DNA of 64,000 bases from Paraburkholderia dioscoreae (GTDB taxonomy: Bacteria; Pseudomonadota; Gammaproteobacteria; Burkholderiales; Burkholderiaceae), in the NCBI RefSeq assembly GCF_902459535.1, contig NZ_LR699557.1, positions 1-64,000 on the forward strand, in the 5' to 3' direction. Each line of letters begins with the position of its first letter. The stretch's first letter is position 1. The notes under the pieces are model-generated. The model did no database searches. It was not told where the DNA came from and was given only the letters and a program-made list of their open reading frames with translations. The position numbers and the translations under genes were made by a program. Shown one piece after another: positions 51,419-58,878 of this stretch.

Positions 51419-51435
51419 TCGATGCGCGTATGCGC
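51419..51435 (-). promoter_or_regulatory. 5' leader element, copy 10, with promoter
   Basis: Minus-strand stem GCGC/GCGC, loop ATAC, then ATCGACTACC. Upstream are TATGTT 12 nt from the stem and TTGGCC 18 bp further, the clearest -10/-35 pair in the family. This places the hairpin at the RNA 5' end. Confidence 0.7.
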
Positions 51436-51519
51436 GGGTGATGCGTAAACATACCGGCGCGCCGACGTGTCGGCCAAGGTTAATGGCTGCGTTTTGGGCC
51501 CGCCTCTTCGGAAAGCTCG

Positions 51520-51760
51520 ACACAAGTTATCAACAGTTTCTGTGCGCAAAGCTGTGGATAAGCCGTCGCTGCGGGTCCGCGCCGGCGCGCTGCCTACGCA
51601 GCGACGACCCGGCGAATTCACCGGTCCGATTTCCCTGAATTCGACCGATCGGACCGGCAGCGTGTAACGCGTTACAGGTCCACCCGGAGAATGCTTGCGC
51701 TTTTGCTATGCCTTTCCGGGCACATCATTACTCCGCCCTTTCGAACCAGCATTCTCCAAC
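51520..51760. other. Candidate replication origin region
   Basis: This gene-free region separates divergent genes. It has DnaA boxes TTATCAACA (51527-51535) and TGTGGATAA (51553-51561), inverted repeats CGTCGCTGCG (51564-51573 with 51597-51606) and CCGGTCCGAT (51621-51630 with 51648-51657), the palindrome at 51665, and GGAGAATGCT (51686-51695 with 51748-51757). No initiator gene is adjacent, so it is only a candidate. Confidence 0.4.
51664..51675. promoter_or_regulatory. TAACGCGTTA palindrome, copy 2
   Basis: GTAACGCGTTAC within a region that also matches copy 1 on both flanks (CGT and AGGTC, then CCG). It lies about 200 nt before the plus-strand gene at 51869 and inside the origin candidate. 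Confidence 0.45.
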
Positions 51761-51868
51761 GATCCTAATGCTCCGTTTTTCTCTCAGCTTTGCGCCCGCG
51801 CATGCCTGACGACTCGTCCGAAAATAGGCGCAGCGCCGCGCTCGCGGGCACGCTCAACATCGGTCATC

Positions 51869-52297
51869 ATGAAACTCAGTCAACGCGCAACGCTTTCGAT
51901 CCTCGCCATCGCCGTGCTTACTTCGGTTGCGACCATTGGCGTCGCCGGACTCCAACTGCGACCTCAACGCGCAGCAGCCGATGTGGTGATCGACACGGCA
52001 ATTGTCTCCGAACTGACCGGCGTCTCTGACGCTATCAGGGATATGCCGGTAGCGCTACGCACCGGAGTTCTTGCGCGGCACGAGGTGCAATCGGAACAGG
52101 CACTCAATGAGTCGCTGAACGCGCAGAGGGCCAACCTCGCCACAGCGGAGCGCCAGCGTGCCAATGAGCTCGCATCCAGCGACAGGCGTTCGGCCTCGCT
52201 TATCGCGCTCGCCCTGTTCAACGCTTTCGCCACTGCACTCGGCGCGATCTCGCTCTTCGACGCGTATCGCGCAAAGCGCGGACACCCACCGTCTTGA
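51869..52297 (+). CDS. Two-TM membrane protein with helical linker
   Basis: 142 residues from the ATG at 51869 (MKLSQRATLSILAIAVL). Membrane helices at about 8-28 and 113-133; a helical linker contains VLARHEVQSEQALNESL. Layout and the R-H region resemble the 9696 gene product. First gene of a plus-strand run. Ribosome site weak. Confidence 0.55.
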   Translation: MKLSQRATLSILAIAVLTSVATIGVAGLQLRPQRAAADVVIDTAIVSELTGVSDAIRDMPVALRTGVLARHEVQSEQALNESLNAQRANLATAERQRANELASSDRRSASLIALALFNAFATALGAISLFDAYRAKRGHPPS

Positions 52298-52302
52298 ACC
52301 GC

Positions 52303-52572
52303 ATGCTGCAGACCAAAGAACAACTGCAACCCGCAACGGGCTATTGCATTGAGACGCGCGCCGTCGCGCTGTCAAATGGCTACTTTCCCGGCCTGGTGCT
52401 TGAGCGGACCTTTATCCAGAGGCACGTGGTCGAGGGCGTCACCTTTCTCGAATTCCAGAACGCGTCCGGCGTCCGCCATGTGATCGACGTCGCGACCATC
52501 GAGCGCATCGTTCCGCTCGGGCGCATGGCCCAGCGTGGCGACGCACTCAGGACCTCAGAGATTCAGCCATGA
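52303..52572 (+). CDS. Small hypothetical protein
   Basis: 89 residues from the ATG at 52303 (MLQTKEQLQPATGYC); a TTG at 52294 overlapping the previous stop is an alternative start. Beta-rich with a short C-terminal tail. It overlaps the next gene by ATGA. Confidence 0.5.
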   Translation: MLQTKEQLQPATGYCIETRAVALSNGYFPGLVLERTFIQRHVVEGVTFLEFQNASGVRHVIDVATIERIVPLGRMAQRGDALRTSEIQP

Positions 52573-52862
52573 CCACCATCGTCTTCGAATTCCTTGACAC
52601 GACCCGCGGTCAGTCGGGCCCTTTCGGTCTCGCTGCGCTGGGCATGCCCGATTGCTGGATGGACGCTCTGATTGGCGACGGATATATCGAGCATCGGGAC
52701 TACATTGCACCGGGCATTCTCCGGCGCGTCGTTGCCCGCTTCCCCACCCGGGACCATCGCGACCAGTTCGCATGCAGTGTCCGTCAGGTAAGCAAGCTGC
52801 TCGGCACTTACGCGTTCCGCGGCACCGCCGGCGTCGGCGTTCGCTGGTTTCAGAAGGATTAA
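52569..52862 (+). CDS. Small hypothetical protein
   Basis: 97 residues (MTTIVFEFLDTTRGQSGPFG). Starts with ATGA overlap and lies three bases before the DUF1173 gene. No family recognised; co-expressed with DUF1173. Confidence 0.5.
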   Translation: MTTIVFEFLDTTRGQSGPFGLAALGMPDCWMDALIGDGYIEHRDYIAPGILRRVVARFPTRDHRDQFACSVRQVSKLLGTYAFRGTAGVGVRWFQKD

Positions 52863-52865
52863 ACG

Positions 52866-54080
52866 ATGACAGACGTCACGTTCGACGGATTGGTGACCTC
52901 GCTCGAAGAGGTGCAAGAGAACCCCGCACGCTTCGCCGCGCGACTTGAACGCGCAAAGCGCTCACCAGGCTTTGCCGAGTGTATCTGCCAGAGCGCGAGC
53001 GGGGGAAAGCCACTTCGGCTCGTCGTTCGCCGGTATGGCGCGCTCTTCCATCTCGCTCGCTGGCCGGAGGAAGGCACCCATCACAACTCGAAAACCTGCT
53101 CGTTCTTCGCCGAAGCGACCGAATCCGGCGCTTCCGCTGGCGATGAACAGGACGCGATCCGCAGTACGCCTGCTGGGCTGAATGCCAGACTCGACGTTTC
53201 ATTGACCGTCCGGACTGTCGGCACGGTTAAGGCTGACGGCACGGCGAAAGCCGCCGGTCGGTCAACGTCTCGCCGCACGGCGCCCCTGCTCGGCTTCCTG
53301 CAACGTGTATGGCAGGACGCGGGCCTCAACCAGTGGTCCGGCGGGCTTCAGCGTAACTGGGGCACCTGCAGCTCACAGATTCTTGCCGTTCTTGGCGAGG
53401 GGAAGATCAACGGCAAGCCAATTCAGGATGTCGTGCATGTGATGCGCCGATATGAGGAAAGCGAACAGGCGACCATCAAGGCCGAGTTCGATTCCTTCCT
53501 CAACCGAATTCGCACAACCCCTACCGCATCAGATCGCGGCGTGGTCATCGCCGAGGTAAAGTCAATCGATCCCTCGAAGTACGGTTTCATCCTTCGCCTG
53601 CGCCAGACCTTCGAAACGTTCTACGCGTCGAAGCAGCTTGTCGAAAGTGCAGCCAGATCCTTCCGGCATGCGTGGCCAATGATTGGCAAAGCCGAGGCGC
53701 GTATCGTCGCCGTGCTCGTCATTGAGCGTACCAAGGACGACAACCTGCGCGCGATCGACCTCGCATTGCAACTCTGCAACCGTTCGTTCATTCCGTGTGA
53801 CTCGAGCTACGAGGTAGACATGGCGAACCGGCTGGTGGAAGAGCGCCGACGCTTCCTGAAACCTATCCGTCGCGACGACGCAGATAAAATGCTGCCTGAC
53901 TTCCGGCTGCTGGATACGACGCCACCCACCGCTATCGAGGTGTATGGCATGGAGTCGAACGATGCCTACCGCGCCCGCAAGACGGAGAAGCAGGCTCTGT
54001 ATGCGCGGAGTAAAGAGCCGTGCGTCGAATGGGTCCCGCCTTCCCCGCTCGGCTCTGTCATGCTCCCACCGGCGACTTGA
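52866..54080 (+). CDS. DUF1173-family protein
   Basis: 404 residues. The N-terminal part has VVRRYGALFHLARWPEEG followed by HHNSKTCSFF, the usual DUF1173 opening. The C-terminal part has LPDFRLLDTTPPTAIEVYGM, a PD-(D/E)xK-like arrangement, and ARKTEKQALYA, a candidate nuclease core. DUF1173 proteins are found on conjugative plasmids; their role is not established. Confidence 0.7.
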   Translation: MTDVTFDGLVTSLEEVQENPARFAARLERAKRSPGFAECICQSASGGKPLRLVVRRYGALFHLARWPEEGTHHNSKTCSFFAEATESGASAGDEQDAIRSTPAGLNARLDVSLTVRTVGTVKADGTAKAAGRSTSRRTAPLLGFLQRVWQDAGLNQWSGGLQRNWGTCSSQILAVLGEGKINGKPIQDVVHVMRRYEESEQATIKAEFDSFLNRIRTTPTASDRGVVIAEVKSIDPSKYGFILRLRQTFETFYASKQLVESAARSFRHAWPMIGKAEARIVAVLVIERTKDDNLRAIDLALQLCNRSFIPCDSSYEVDMANRLVEERRRFLKPIRRDDADKMLPDFRLLDTTPPTAIEVYGMESNDAYRARKTEKQALYARSKEPCVEWVPPSPLGSVMLPPAT

Positions 54081-54103
54081 CTTGCCGCCCAAGCCGATAG
54101 GTT
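54077..54103 (+). promoter_or_regulatory. TTGACT-type promoter, copy 2
   Basis: TTGACT overlaps the DUF1173 stop; TAGGTT follows after 15 bp. Precedes the gene at 54138. Closely similar to the copy at 58701. Confidence 0.45.
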
Positions 54104-54137
54104 GGGGCAGGCATAGCTCATAACCAGGATCGCAAAG

Positions 54138-54632
54138 ATGGAATCGAATTCGTTTTTTCTGCGGCGCGCCGTAGCACGCGGCGCCGACTGGCACGTCAGT
54201 TATCCGGCCCTCTGTATGGCGAGCTCGACCGATCCGGTCGACGAACGCCGAAAGCAGATTGTCGTCGCGGCCGCGGATGACGCGACAATCCGAATGGCCT
54301 TTTTCAGTTCGTTGGGCGCGATCCTCGATTTCCGTGCGGCATGGACAGAGATGGATGCGGCTACGCGCGGCTGGCTTGCTTTCACAACCCGCTGGAACCG
54401 TTGGTGGCTGCCAGACGTCGCCGCGCTCGCCAGCATCGAACGCTATGCGCATGCGCCGACCGACGTGCGCCTCGCCGGCGGCAGCGCGAGCGTTGCGCCC
54501 CACGACACCGAAGCATTTCGTCGTTACCTCGACACGGTTGAGCAGCATTACCGGCGCGACGAGGCAATCTCGCGCGCCCTTTTCCCGGCTGAGGCCCCGT
54601 TCGCGTTGCACTCTGGTTGCCTCACCCCATAG
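54138..54632 (+). CDS. Hypothetical protein
   Basis: 164 residues, soluble, Trp-rich (FRAAWTEMDAATRGWLAF, RWNRWWLPDVAAL). Preceded by a TTGACT-type promoter. No family recognised. Confidence 0.5.
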   Translation: MESNSFFLRRAVARGADWHVSYPALCMASSTDPVDERRKQIVVAAADDATIRMAFFSSLGAILDFRAAWTEMDAATRGWLAFTTRWNRWWLPDVAALASIERYAHAPTDVRLAGGSASVAPHDTEAFRRYLDTVEQHYRRDEAISRALFPAEAPFALHSGCLTP

Positions 54633-54659
54633 ACCACTCCCCTTGTTGAGCGACAGGCC

Positions 54660-54971
54660 ATGAGCAGTGTTATCCCGTTCGCGCGCCTGCGCGTCACCAC
54701 CGACAATCGCACCCACCGCCCCGGTGAATGCGCGCATCACAACATCAAGCTCGACTCGCGAGGCGGCATCGTCACCTGTCGCGATTGCGGCGCGTCTCTC
54801 TCTCCCTTCTGGGCGCTGACCATGCTCGCCGAACAGTACGAACTCGCGCTGGATCATGCAAGGCGGCTTGAGGACAGGCTTGCCCGCGCGGATTCCCGCA
54901 TCCTCGAACTGTCAGCCGAACTTGACGGCCAGACACGGACAAAAGGGCGCTTAGAACCCGCGTCAACCTGA
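54660..54971 (+). CDS. Zinc-binding coiled-coil protein
   Basis: 103 residues. CAHHN at about residue 25 and CRDCG at about 41 form a likely zinc site; residues 58-95 form a coiled coil (LALDHARRLEDRLARADSR). Possibly DNA- or RNA-associated; unknown. Confidence 0.5.
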   Translation: MSSVIPFARLRVTTDNRTHRPGECAHHNIKLDSRGGIVTCRDCGASLSPFWALTMLAEQYELALDHARRLEDRLARADSRILELSAELDGQTRTKGRLEPAST

Positions 54972-54973
54972 AC

Positions 54974-55000
54974 TTGACTGGCCGTGCCTTCGTGGTCGAA
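54974..55000 (+). promoter_or_regulatory. TTGACT-type promoter, copy 3
   Basis: TTGACT begins three bases after the stop of the 54660 gene; GTCGAA follows after 15 bp (a poor -10). Precedes the gene at 55031. Confidence 0.35.
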
Positions 55001-55030
55001 TGGTGAACCATCTAGCTCAGAAGGATCACC

Positions 55031-55423
55031 ATGAAGCGCACGTTCGCCTGCGGTCATTCGGGCAAAGGCAAGTACTGCCACGCCTGCGACGCAACCGCAA
55101 AAGCCAAAGAAGAGGAACGTCTCGCGCGGCAAGAAAAACGGCTGTCAAAGGCCGAAGCCGCCTCCTCAGACCTCATCGACCTCTCCTGCGTCGATCATCT
55201 GGCCTCTGTTCAGAGAGAGGCCCGACTCGTATTGAGTAAGGTTCGCGACGGAACCCATCCGTGCGCGCTGAAGGGTAAGCCGATCCGGTCTTCCAACGGG
55301 CAGCTTTTCTCTGTACCGGTCGGCCACACGTATCGTCTGATGTTTGACGCCGCCTCATTGCGCCCTCTGCGGCTGCTATCCCACGAGGTGTATAACCGCG
55401 CCGTCGACACTTTCAGAGTCTGA
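55031..55423 (+). CDS. Zinc-binding protein
   Basis: 130 residues from the ATG at 55031. N-terminal CGHSGKGKYCHAC is a CxH...CxxC zinc motif, followed by a charged helix and a beta-rich C-terminal domain (LFSVPVGHTYRLMFD) that loosely recalls RelE-type folds. Function unknown. Confidence 0.5.
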   Translation: MKRTFACGHSGKGKYCHACDATAKAKEEERLARQEKRLSKAEAASSDLIDLSCVDHLASVQREARLVLSKVRDGTHPCALKGKPIRSSNGQLFSVPVGHTYRLMFDAASLRPLRLLSHEVYNRAVDTFRV

Positions 55424-55520
55424 CTTGTCCCAATTAGTGCTTTTTTCTGTCGTTATGTGTCGTATCGCTGGTCGGTCAACATTACAATTGGCTAAGCCAA
55501 ACTGATCCGACAAAAGCCCC

Positions 55521-56189
55521 ATGACTGATGAACTCTACCCTTGCGCACACTGCGGCGGCAACTGGGCTTTCGGCTGGTCCCAACGGGTAACAGGAAGCCG
55601 GTCGAGGCCTTCCACCGAATTTCTGCAGATCGGCTCAAGCCGTGCGCCGATCATGAACGACATGGAAGCACGCTCGCTCTCCGAACCGCCGATGGAGCGC
55701 CTTTGCTGCATCGTCTGCGAGGACTGCGGGATGCAAACGCCATGGATAGTGATTGACCAGGACAAGAACGCCGCGCTCGACGAAGCGGGGAAGATCTGGA
55801 ATCAAAGATTGAACCGGCCGGCGGCGACGGAGGGCGAACTACTTGATCTCGTGCGCAAAGAGGTTTCGCCGATCGACGCTCCGTACATTCTCGATCTGAT
55901 GGCGCGCACCACCGAAGAGTGGGAGAAGCGAGGTCCCGTCTTTGCAATGCTCGCCCAGAAGGTTGTCGACGGAAAGATTACGACCCGCGATTTCTGGCCT
56001 ATAGATCCCGTGCTCGAGGACGCCGCGCGCTATCGCACACTCCAGCAAATGGCCCGCTTCGTCTATATCGATGGCGTAGCGTCCGTCCAGTTCCCGCGGA
56101 TCCCGGCGACGGGAGGTGACGAGGAATGCGCTTTTGAGACTCGCGTCTCCGCTGCCGTAGACGACTTGCCGGATCGCAGCCGCTGGTGA
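55521..56189 (+). CDS. Lar-like restriction alleviation protein
   Basis: 222 residues. Residues 6-100 match the Lar plan: LYPCAHCGGNW, then CEDCGMQTPWIVIDQDKNAA and AGKIWNQRL, a zinc-binding CxxC...CxxC domain with the WNxR end. Lar proteins lower host type I restriction. The C-terminal 120 residues are an extra helical domain. In the 97-nt gap before it an AATTAG may be a -10. Confidence 0.6.
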   Translation: MTDELYPCAHCGGNWAFGWSQRVTGSRSRPSTEFLQIGSSRAPIMNDMEARSLSEPPMERLCCIVCEDCGMQTPWIVIDQDKNAALDEAGKIWNQRLNRPAATEGELLDLVRKEVSPIDAPYILDLMARTTEEWEKRGPVFAMLAQKVVDGKITTRDFWPIDPVLEDAARYRTLQQMARFVYIDGVASVQFPRIPATGGDEECAFETRVSAAVDDLPDRSRW

Positions 56190-56190
56190 C

Positions 56191-56217
56191 TTGACTTCCT
56201 GGGAGCCGCGCCATACT
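56191..56217 (+). promoter_or_regulatory. TTGACT-type promoter, copy 4
   Basis: TTGACT and CATACT, 15 bp apart, directly after the stop of the Lar-like gene and 47 nt before the small gene at 56264. Confidence 0.5.
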
Positions 56218-56263
56218 GGGCTCAACTCTCGCCAGATCGGTGAGCGAAACTACCGGAGAAAAC

Positions 56264-56404
56264 ATGTCCCCTGTCGAATACATTCGCGCCGCGTACCGCC
56301 ACCGCGAAAAATTGATGCCGCAATTGATGACGCTTCTAGCCCTCGGCATTATCGTCACCTACCACGCGCTGACGAGCCCGGCGCTCAATTGGCTTTTACA
56401 GTGA
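56264..56404 (+). CDS. Tiny membrane protein (46 residues)
   Basis: Starts MSPVEYIRAAYRHREKLM after CCGGAGAAAAC, a strong ribosome site. One membrane helix (about 20-42). It has its own TTGACT-type promoter. Unknown function. Confidence 0.5.
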   Translation: MSPVEYIRAAYRHREKLMPQLMTLLALGIIVTYHALTSPALNWLLQ

Positions 56405-56439
56405 GCGGCCTGTCAGGGCACCGCAGCCATGTACACGTA

Positions 56440-56449
56440 TAACGCGTTA
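56440..56449. promoter_or_regulatory. TAACGCGTTA palindrome, copy 3
   Basis: TAACGCGTTA preceded by CGTA, as in copy 1; the right flank differs (AAAGAG). It lies between the tiny membrane gene and the recombinase. Confidence 0.4.
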
Positions 56450-56492
56450 AAAGAGCGCGCCATACAAGCCATTGATTCTTATGTTTTTTCCA

Positions 56493-56529
56493 AATCACCA
56501 ATTATCGACCAAGGGAATAATTGGTGATT
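56493..56529. repeat. Inverted repeat beside the recombinase gene
   Basis: Perfect 13-bp arms AATCACCAATTAT and ATAATTGGTGATT with an 11-nt centre, AT-rich in a GC-rich plasmid. It is 47 nt from the recombinase stop codon. Candidate recombination core (for example dimer resolution) or a terminator-like site; no T tract. Confidence 0.5.
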
Positions 56530-56576
56530 CGCGTGTACAGGCACAGTAAGACAGGTGCAGAATCTTATCGCCGGGT

Positions 56577-57704
56577 TCACTCCTCCAAGAGCCTATAAAG
56601 CGCCTGACGGGAAATGCCCATTGCAGTGGCCGCGTGGGACTTTATCCCGCCAGCCATCGCGACGGCCTCCAGCGCCATTTCGCGTGTCAACGAGCGGTTC
56701 TTGCGCGCAGCCAGTGCGTTATGCGTTGACAGATAGGCGTTCGCCTTCGTTGCGCGGCTGTGTCCTGCTGCTTCGACAATGCGTTGCATCGCTTCCTTAT
56801 GAGTACATCGGTCGACCCGCTCGACCGACTGCTTGATCGGCGCCTGTACTCCGGTCATTCGCTCGTACATCTGCTGCAGAAACTGGTGGCGCAGGCCGTG
56901 GCTTGTCACACCGAGCCCCGACTGCTGCACGCCATGCTTCGCAAGAACCTTGTAGTAGCGCCACTTCCACTGCTGCTTGGTCATTCCAAGGGGGATCGTT
57001 GAACCGGTCACCGGATTGGCCAATTTCGCCGCTTCCTCCAAGACCTCGTACTTGAACTCGATTGGCACAACGCGATCGCGGCCACCCTTCGTGCCTCGCG
57101 TGACGCTCAGTAGGTCCTGAACGCGCACTGCCTCACCGGGCCGCAAAAGAAAGCTTTCCTCAACACGCAGCCCAAAGGCCGCTTGCAGCTTGAGTTGCAC
57201 CGCGACGCACGGCTCCGTCAGTTCTATCTCCGCAATCTTCGCAGCGGCATCGATCCCGTTGCCTTCCCACGACTTGTCTTTCAGCGCCACGTAGGAGCGA
57301 ATCAGGCTGCAAGCTTCACGGTCGGCGTAATCGGCGAGCGTACCTACCAGATGCGGCTTCTTTATCCAGCTGGCCAGTGCGCGCAGATAGGTCAGCTTGT
57401 TCTCGATGGAGCCGCCGCTCAGCTTCTCCCTGATCCAGAACTCAACCAGAAATTTCACATGCTTTTGCTTGAGCGAGTAAGGCGACTGCAACGCGTAGCC
57501 GTTCTGCCGCAGTTCCTCGAACGAACGACAGATCTGCTGTGTCCTAACCGTCTGTGTCTTGATTGACAGCGACTTAGCGCTAACGCGCGTTCGACTGTGG
57601 ACGCGGTTTACGTTATCAAGCAATAGTTGCTCGAGCGCCCCCTTGAAATCCGCAGGTAGCCTGTAATCCCGTAACACCGCGCGCACGTTCAATATCGCGG
57701 ACAT
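56577..57704 (-). CDS. Tyrosine site-specific recombinase
   Basis: 375 residues from the ATG at 57704, after AGGAAAGAGG. Catalytic residues are in place: R180 (AAFGLRVEES), H269 and R272 (SHGLRHQF), H315 (AAGHSRA) and Y324 (NAYLSTH). The N-terminal 150 residues bind the core site. After the catalytic domain a short HTH (GGIKSHAATAMGISRQALYR) is added, typical of the plasmid/ICE 'integrase domain-containing' group. It may resolve plasmid multimers or integrate; the nearby inverted repeat is the first candidate site. Confidence 0.85.
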   Translation of the reverse strand: MSAILNVRAVLRDYRLPADFKGALEQLLLDNVNRVHSRTRVSAKSLSIKTQTVRTQQICRSFEELRQNGYALQSPYSLKQKHVKFLVEFWIREKLSGGSIENKLTYLRALASWIKKPHLVGTLADYADREACSLIRSYVALKDKSWEGNGIDAAAKIAEIELTEPCVAVQLKLQAAFGLRVEESFLLRPGEAVRVQDLLSVTRGTKGGRDRVVPIEFKYEVLEEAAKLANPVTGSTIPLGMTKQQWKWRYYKVLAKHGVQQSGLGVTSHGLRHQFLQQMYERMTGVQAPIKQSVERVDRCTHKEAMQRIVEAAGHSRATKANAYLSTHNALAARKNRSLTREMALEAVAMAGGIKSHAATAMGISRQALYRLLEE

Positions 57705-58600
57705 CCTCTTTCCTCGCTCGTTATGTAGTCCTACGTCCGAGAGTCGCAAGCCGCACTCTTAGTCTTCAATCCCGCGCCGCTTACACTGCACGGGAGCCTA
57801 TCCCCTGGACTTCCTGTCGCGAACGCTCTGCGTACCCCGCCGGGCCCTGCCTTCCTGTCCTTTAGCGATTCCATTCGATCAGCCCCGCACGTGGAAGAAA
57901 CGTGCATCGACCGTCCATCTGCTGTCTGCTGCCAGCCGCCACGCTTACGCGCGACTTGCCGCCTGCGAAACCTGCTGCTGTCGCGGACCCCGAACCGGAC
58001 CTGCCTTTGCAGGATCCATCGTCGTTGACCGCATTTGCCGCTTTTCGCTGGTCGGGCTCAAGCGTTTTCACGCTTCGCGAACCCGGCTATGCCGACGCTC
58101 CGGCTACCGTGCCGGCCTCGACACGCTCTCGCGTGGCGGTGTGCGCCTGTCTCTCGACTCGCACGACTACGGCCAACTGCCCGGCAATACTTCTTGCGCC
58201 CTTCTCTTCTCCGGCTGCGCCCGCCGTTCGTCTTCCGTACAGGGATGTACTCGCCATGTCTGCGAGCACATACCCCCACCCCCAAGTCCGCTCAATCAGC
58301 CGCAGTGTGTCGGGCTTCATGTAACGGTCCCAGCTCCGTGTGCTGAAAGGGTGTGTCCATGCGATCTTGAGTCGTTGCCGTTGGTGCCGGAAGTGTCCGA
58401 CTGTCCGGGCGGCAACTTGTCTCATATCGCAGATTCGGGCAAAACCGCCCGCTAACCCAATGGATATCGCGTGTCCGGGGTCCTCAGATTGCCCCGGGTT
58501 GCTCTTGATTTGTTTCAGAAAAAGGCCGCGTCAATTTGCGGCCTGTGACAGGAGGAGTTTTCGCCAGGCAAAGCGATCCCTTCAATGGTGAAACTCAGAG
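57705..58600. other. Gene-poor region with two leader elements
   Basis: No coding frame is convincing. Frames at 57902-58324 (plus) and 58087-58425 (minus) are long but lack ribosome sites and family signs. It contains element copy 13 on the plus strand (57887-57910) and, at the right end, copy 11 on the minus strand followed by a terminator (GGCCGC/GCGGCC with five T, about 58520-58545). Transcripts from the two would converge. Confidence 0.35.
57887..57910 (+). promoter_or_regulatory. 5' leader element, copy 13 (plus strand)
   Basis: Stem GCACGT/ACGTGC with a seven-base loop, then ATCGACCGTCC. The only copy pointing right. No clear gene follows, so it may start a non-coding RNA or an unrecognised gene. 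Confidence 0.5.
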
Positions 58601-58619
58601 GTCGATGCGCGTGTTGCGC
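58520..58619 (-). ncRNA. Candidate short RNA from element copy 11
   Basis: Element stem GCGC/GCGC, then ATCGACCTC, at 58602-58619, with -10-like TATTCT 14 nt upstream. About 60 nt further a GGCCGC/GCGGCC stem with TTTTTCT ends the unit. No gene lies between or clearly after, so the product may be an RNA of about 100 nt. Confidence 0.45.
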
Positions 58620-58700
58620 GGTGGGTAACGTAGAGAATAAACGCCGGCGTCGCTGTTAGGTATTCCTAAAGCTGCCTAAATGTTGCGAGCCTTACCTTCC

Positions 58701-58727
58701 TTGACTTTGCTCCCGGGCCGATAGAGT
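58701..58727 (+). promoter_or_regulatory. TTGACT-type promoter of parM
   Basis: TTGACT and TAGAGT, 15 bp apart, immediately before the repeat array and 150 nt before parM. ParR binding to the repeats would be expected to repress it. Confidence 0.55.
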
Positions 58728-58748
58728 TGGACCGTCACACCCGGCCTT

Positions 58749-58839
58749 GGGGCCAACGTTGGCCCAAGCTCGGGCCAAGAGAAAGAGCATGTCATAAGGA
58801 CAACGACAATTGGCCCGAACTTGGCCCCTGTTTGGCCCC
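58749..58839. repeat. Centromere-like repeat array (parC candidate)
   Basis: Six copies of TTGGCCC or its complement GGGCCAA: 58749, 58759, 58772, 58810, 58821 and 58832. The last three are direct repeats exactly 11 bp apart, so on one DNA face. Located between the promoter and parM, as in ParMRC systems where ParR binds such repeats. Confidence 0.65.
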
Positions 58840-58878
58840 AGCGGAAGTGACAACGTCCAACAACTCTGGAGAGAGTCA

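Noticed and set aside
53562..54857. 431-codon minus-strand open frame
   Set aside because: It spans several well-supported plus-strand genes and has no motif.
57902..58425. Overlapping plus and minus open frames in the 58-kb gap
   Set aside because: Neither has a ribosome site or recognisable family; composition is typical of GC-rich non-coding DNA. Kept only as a gap note.
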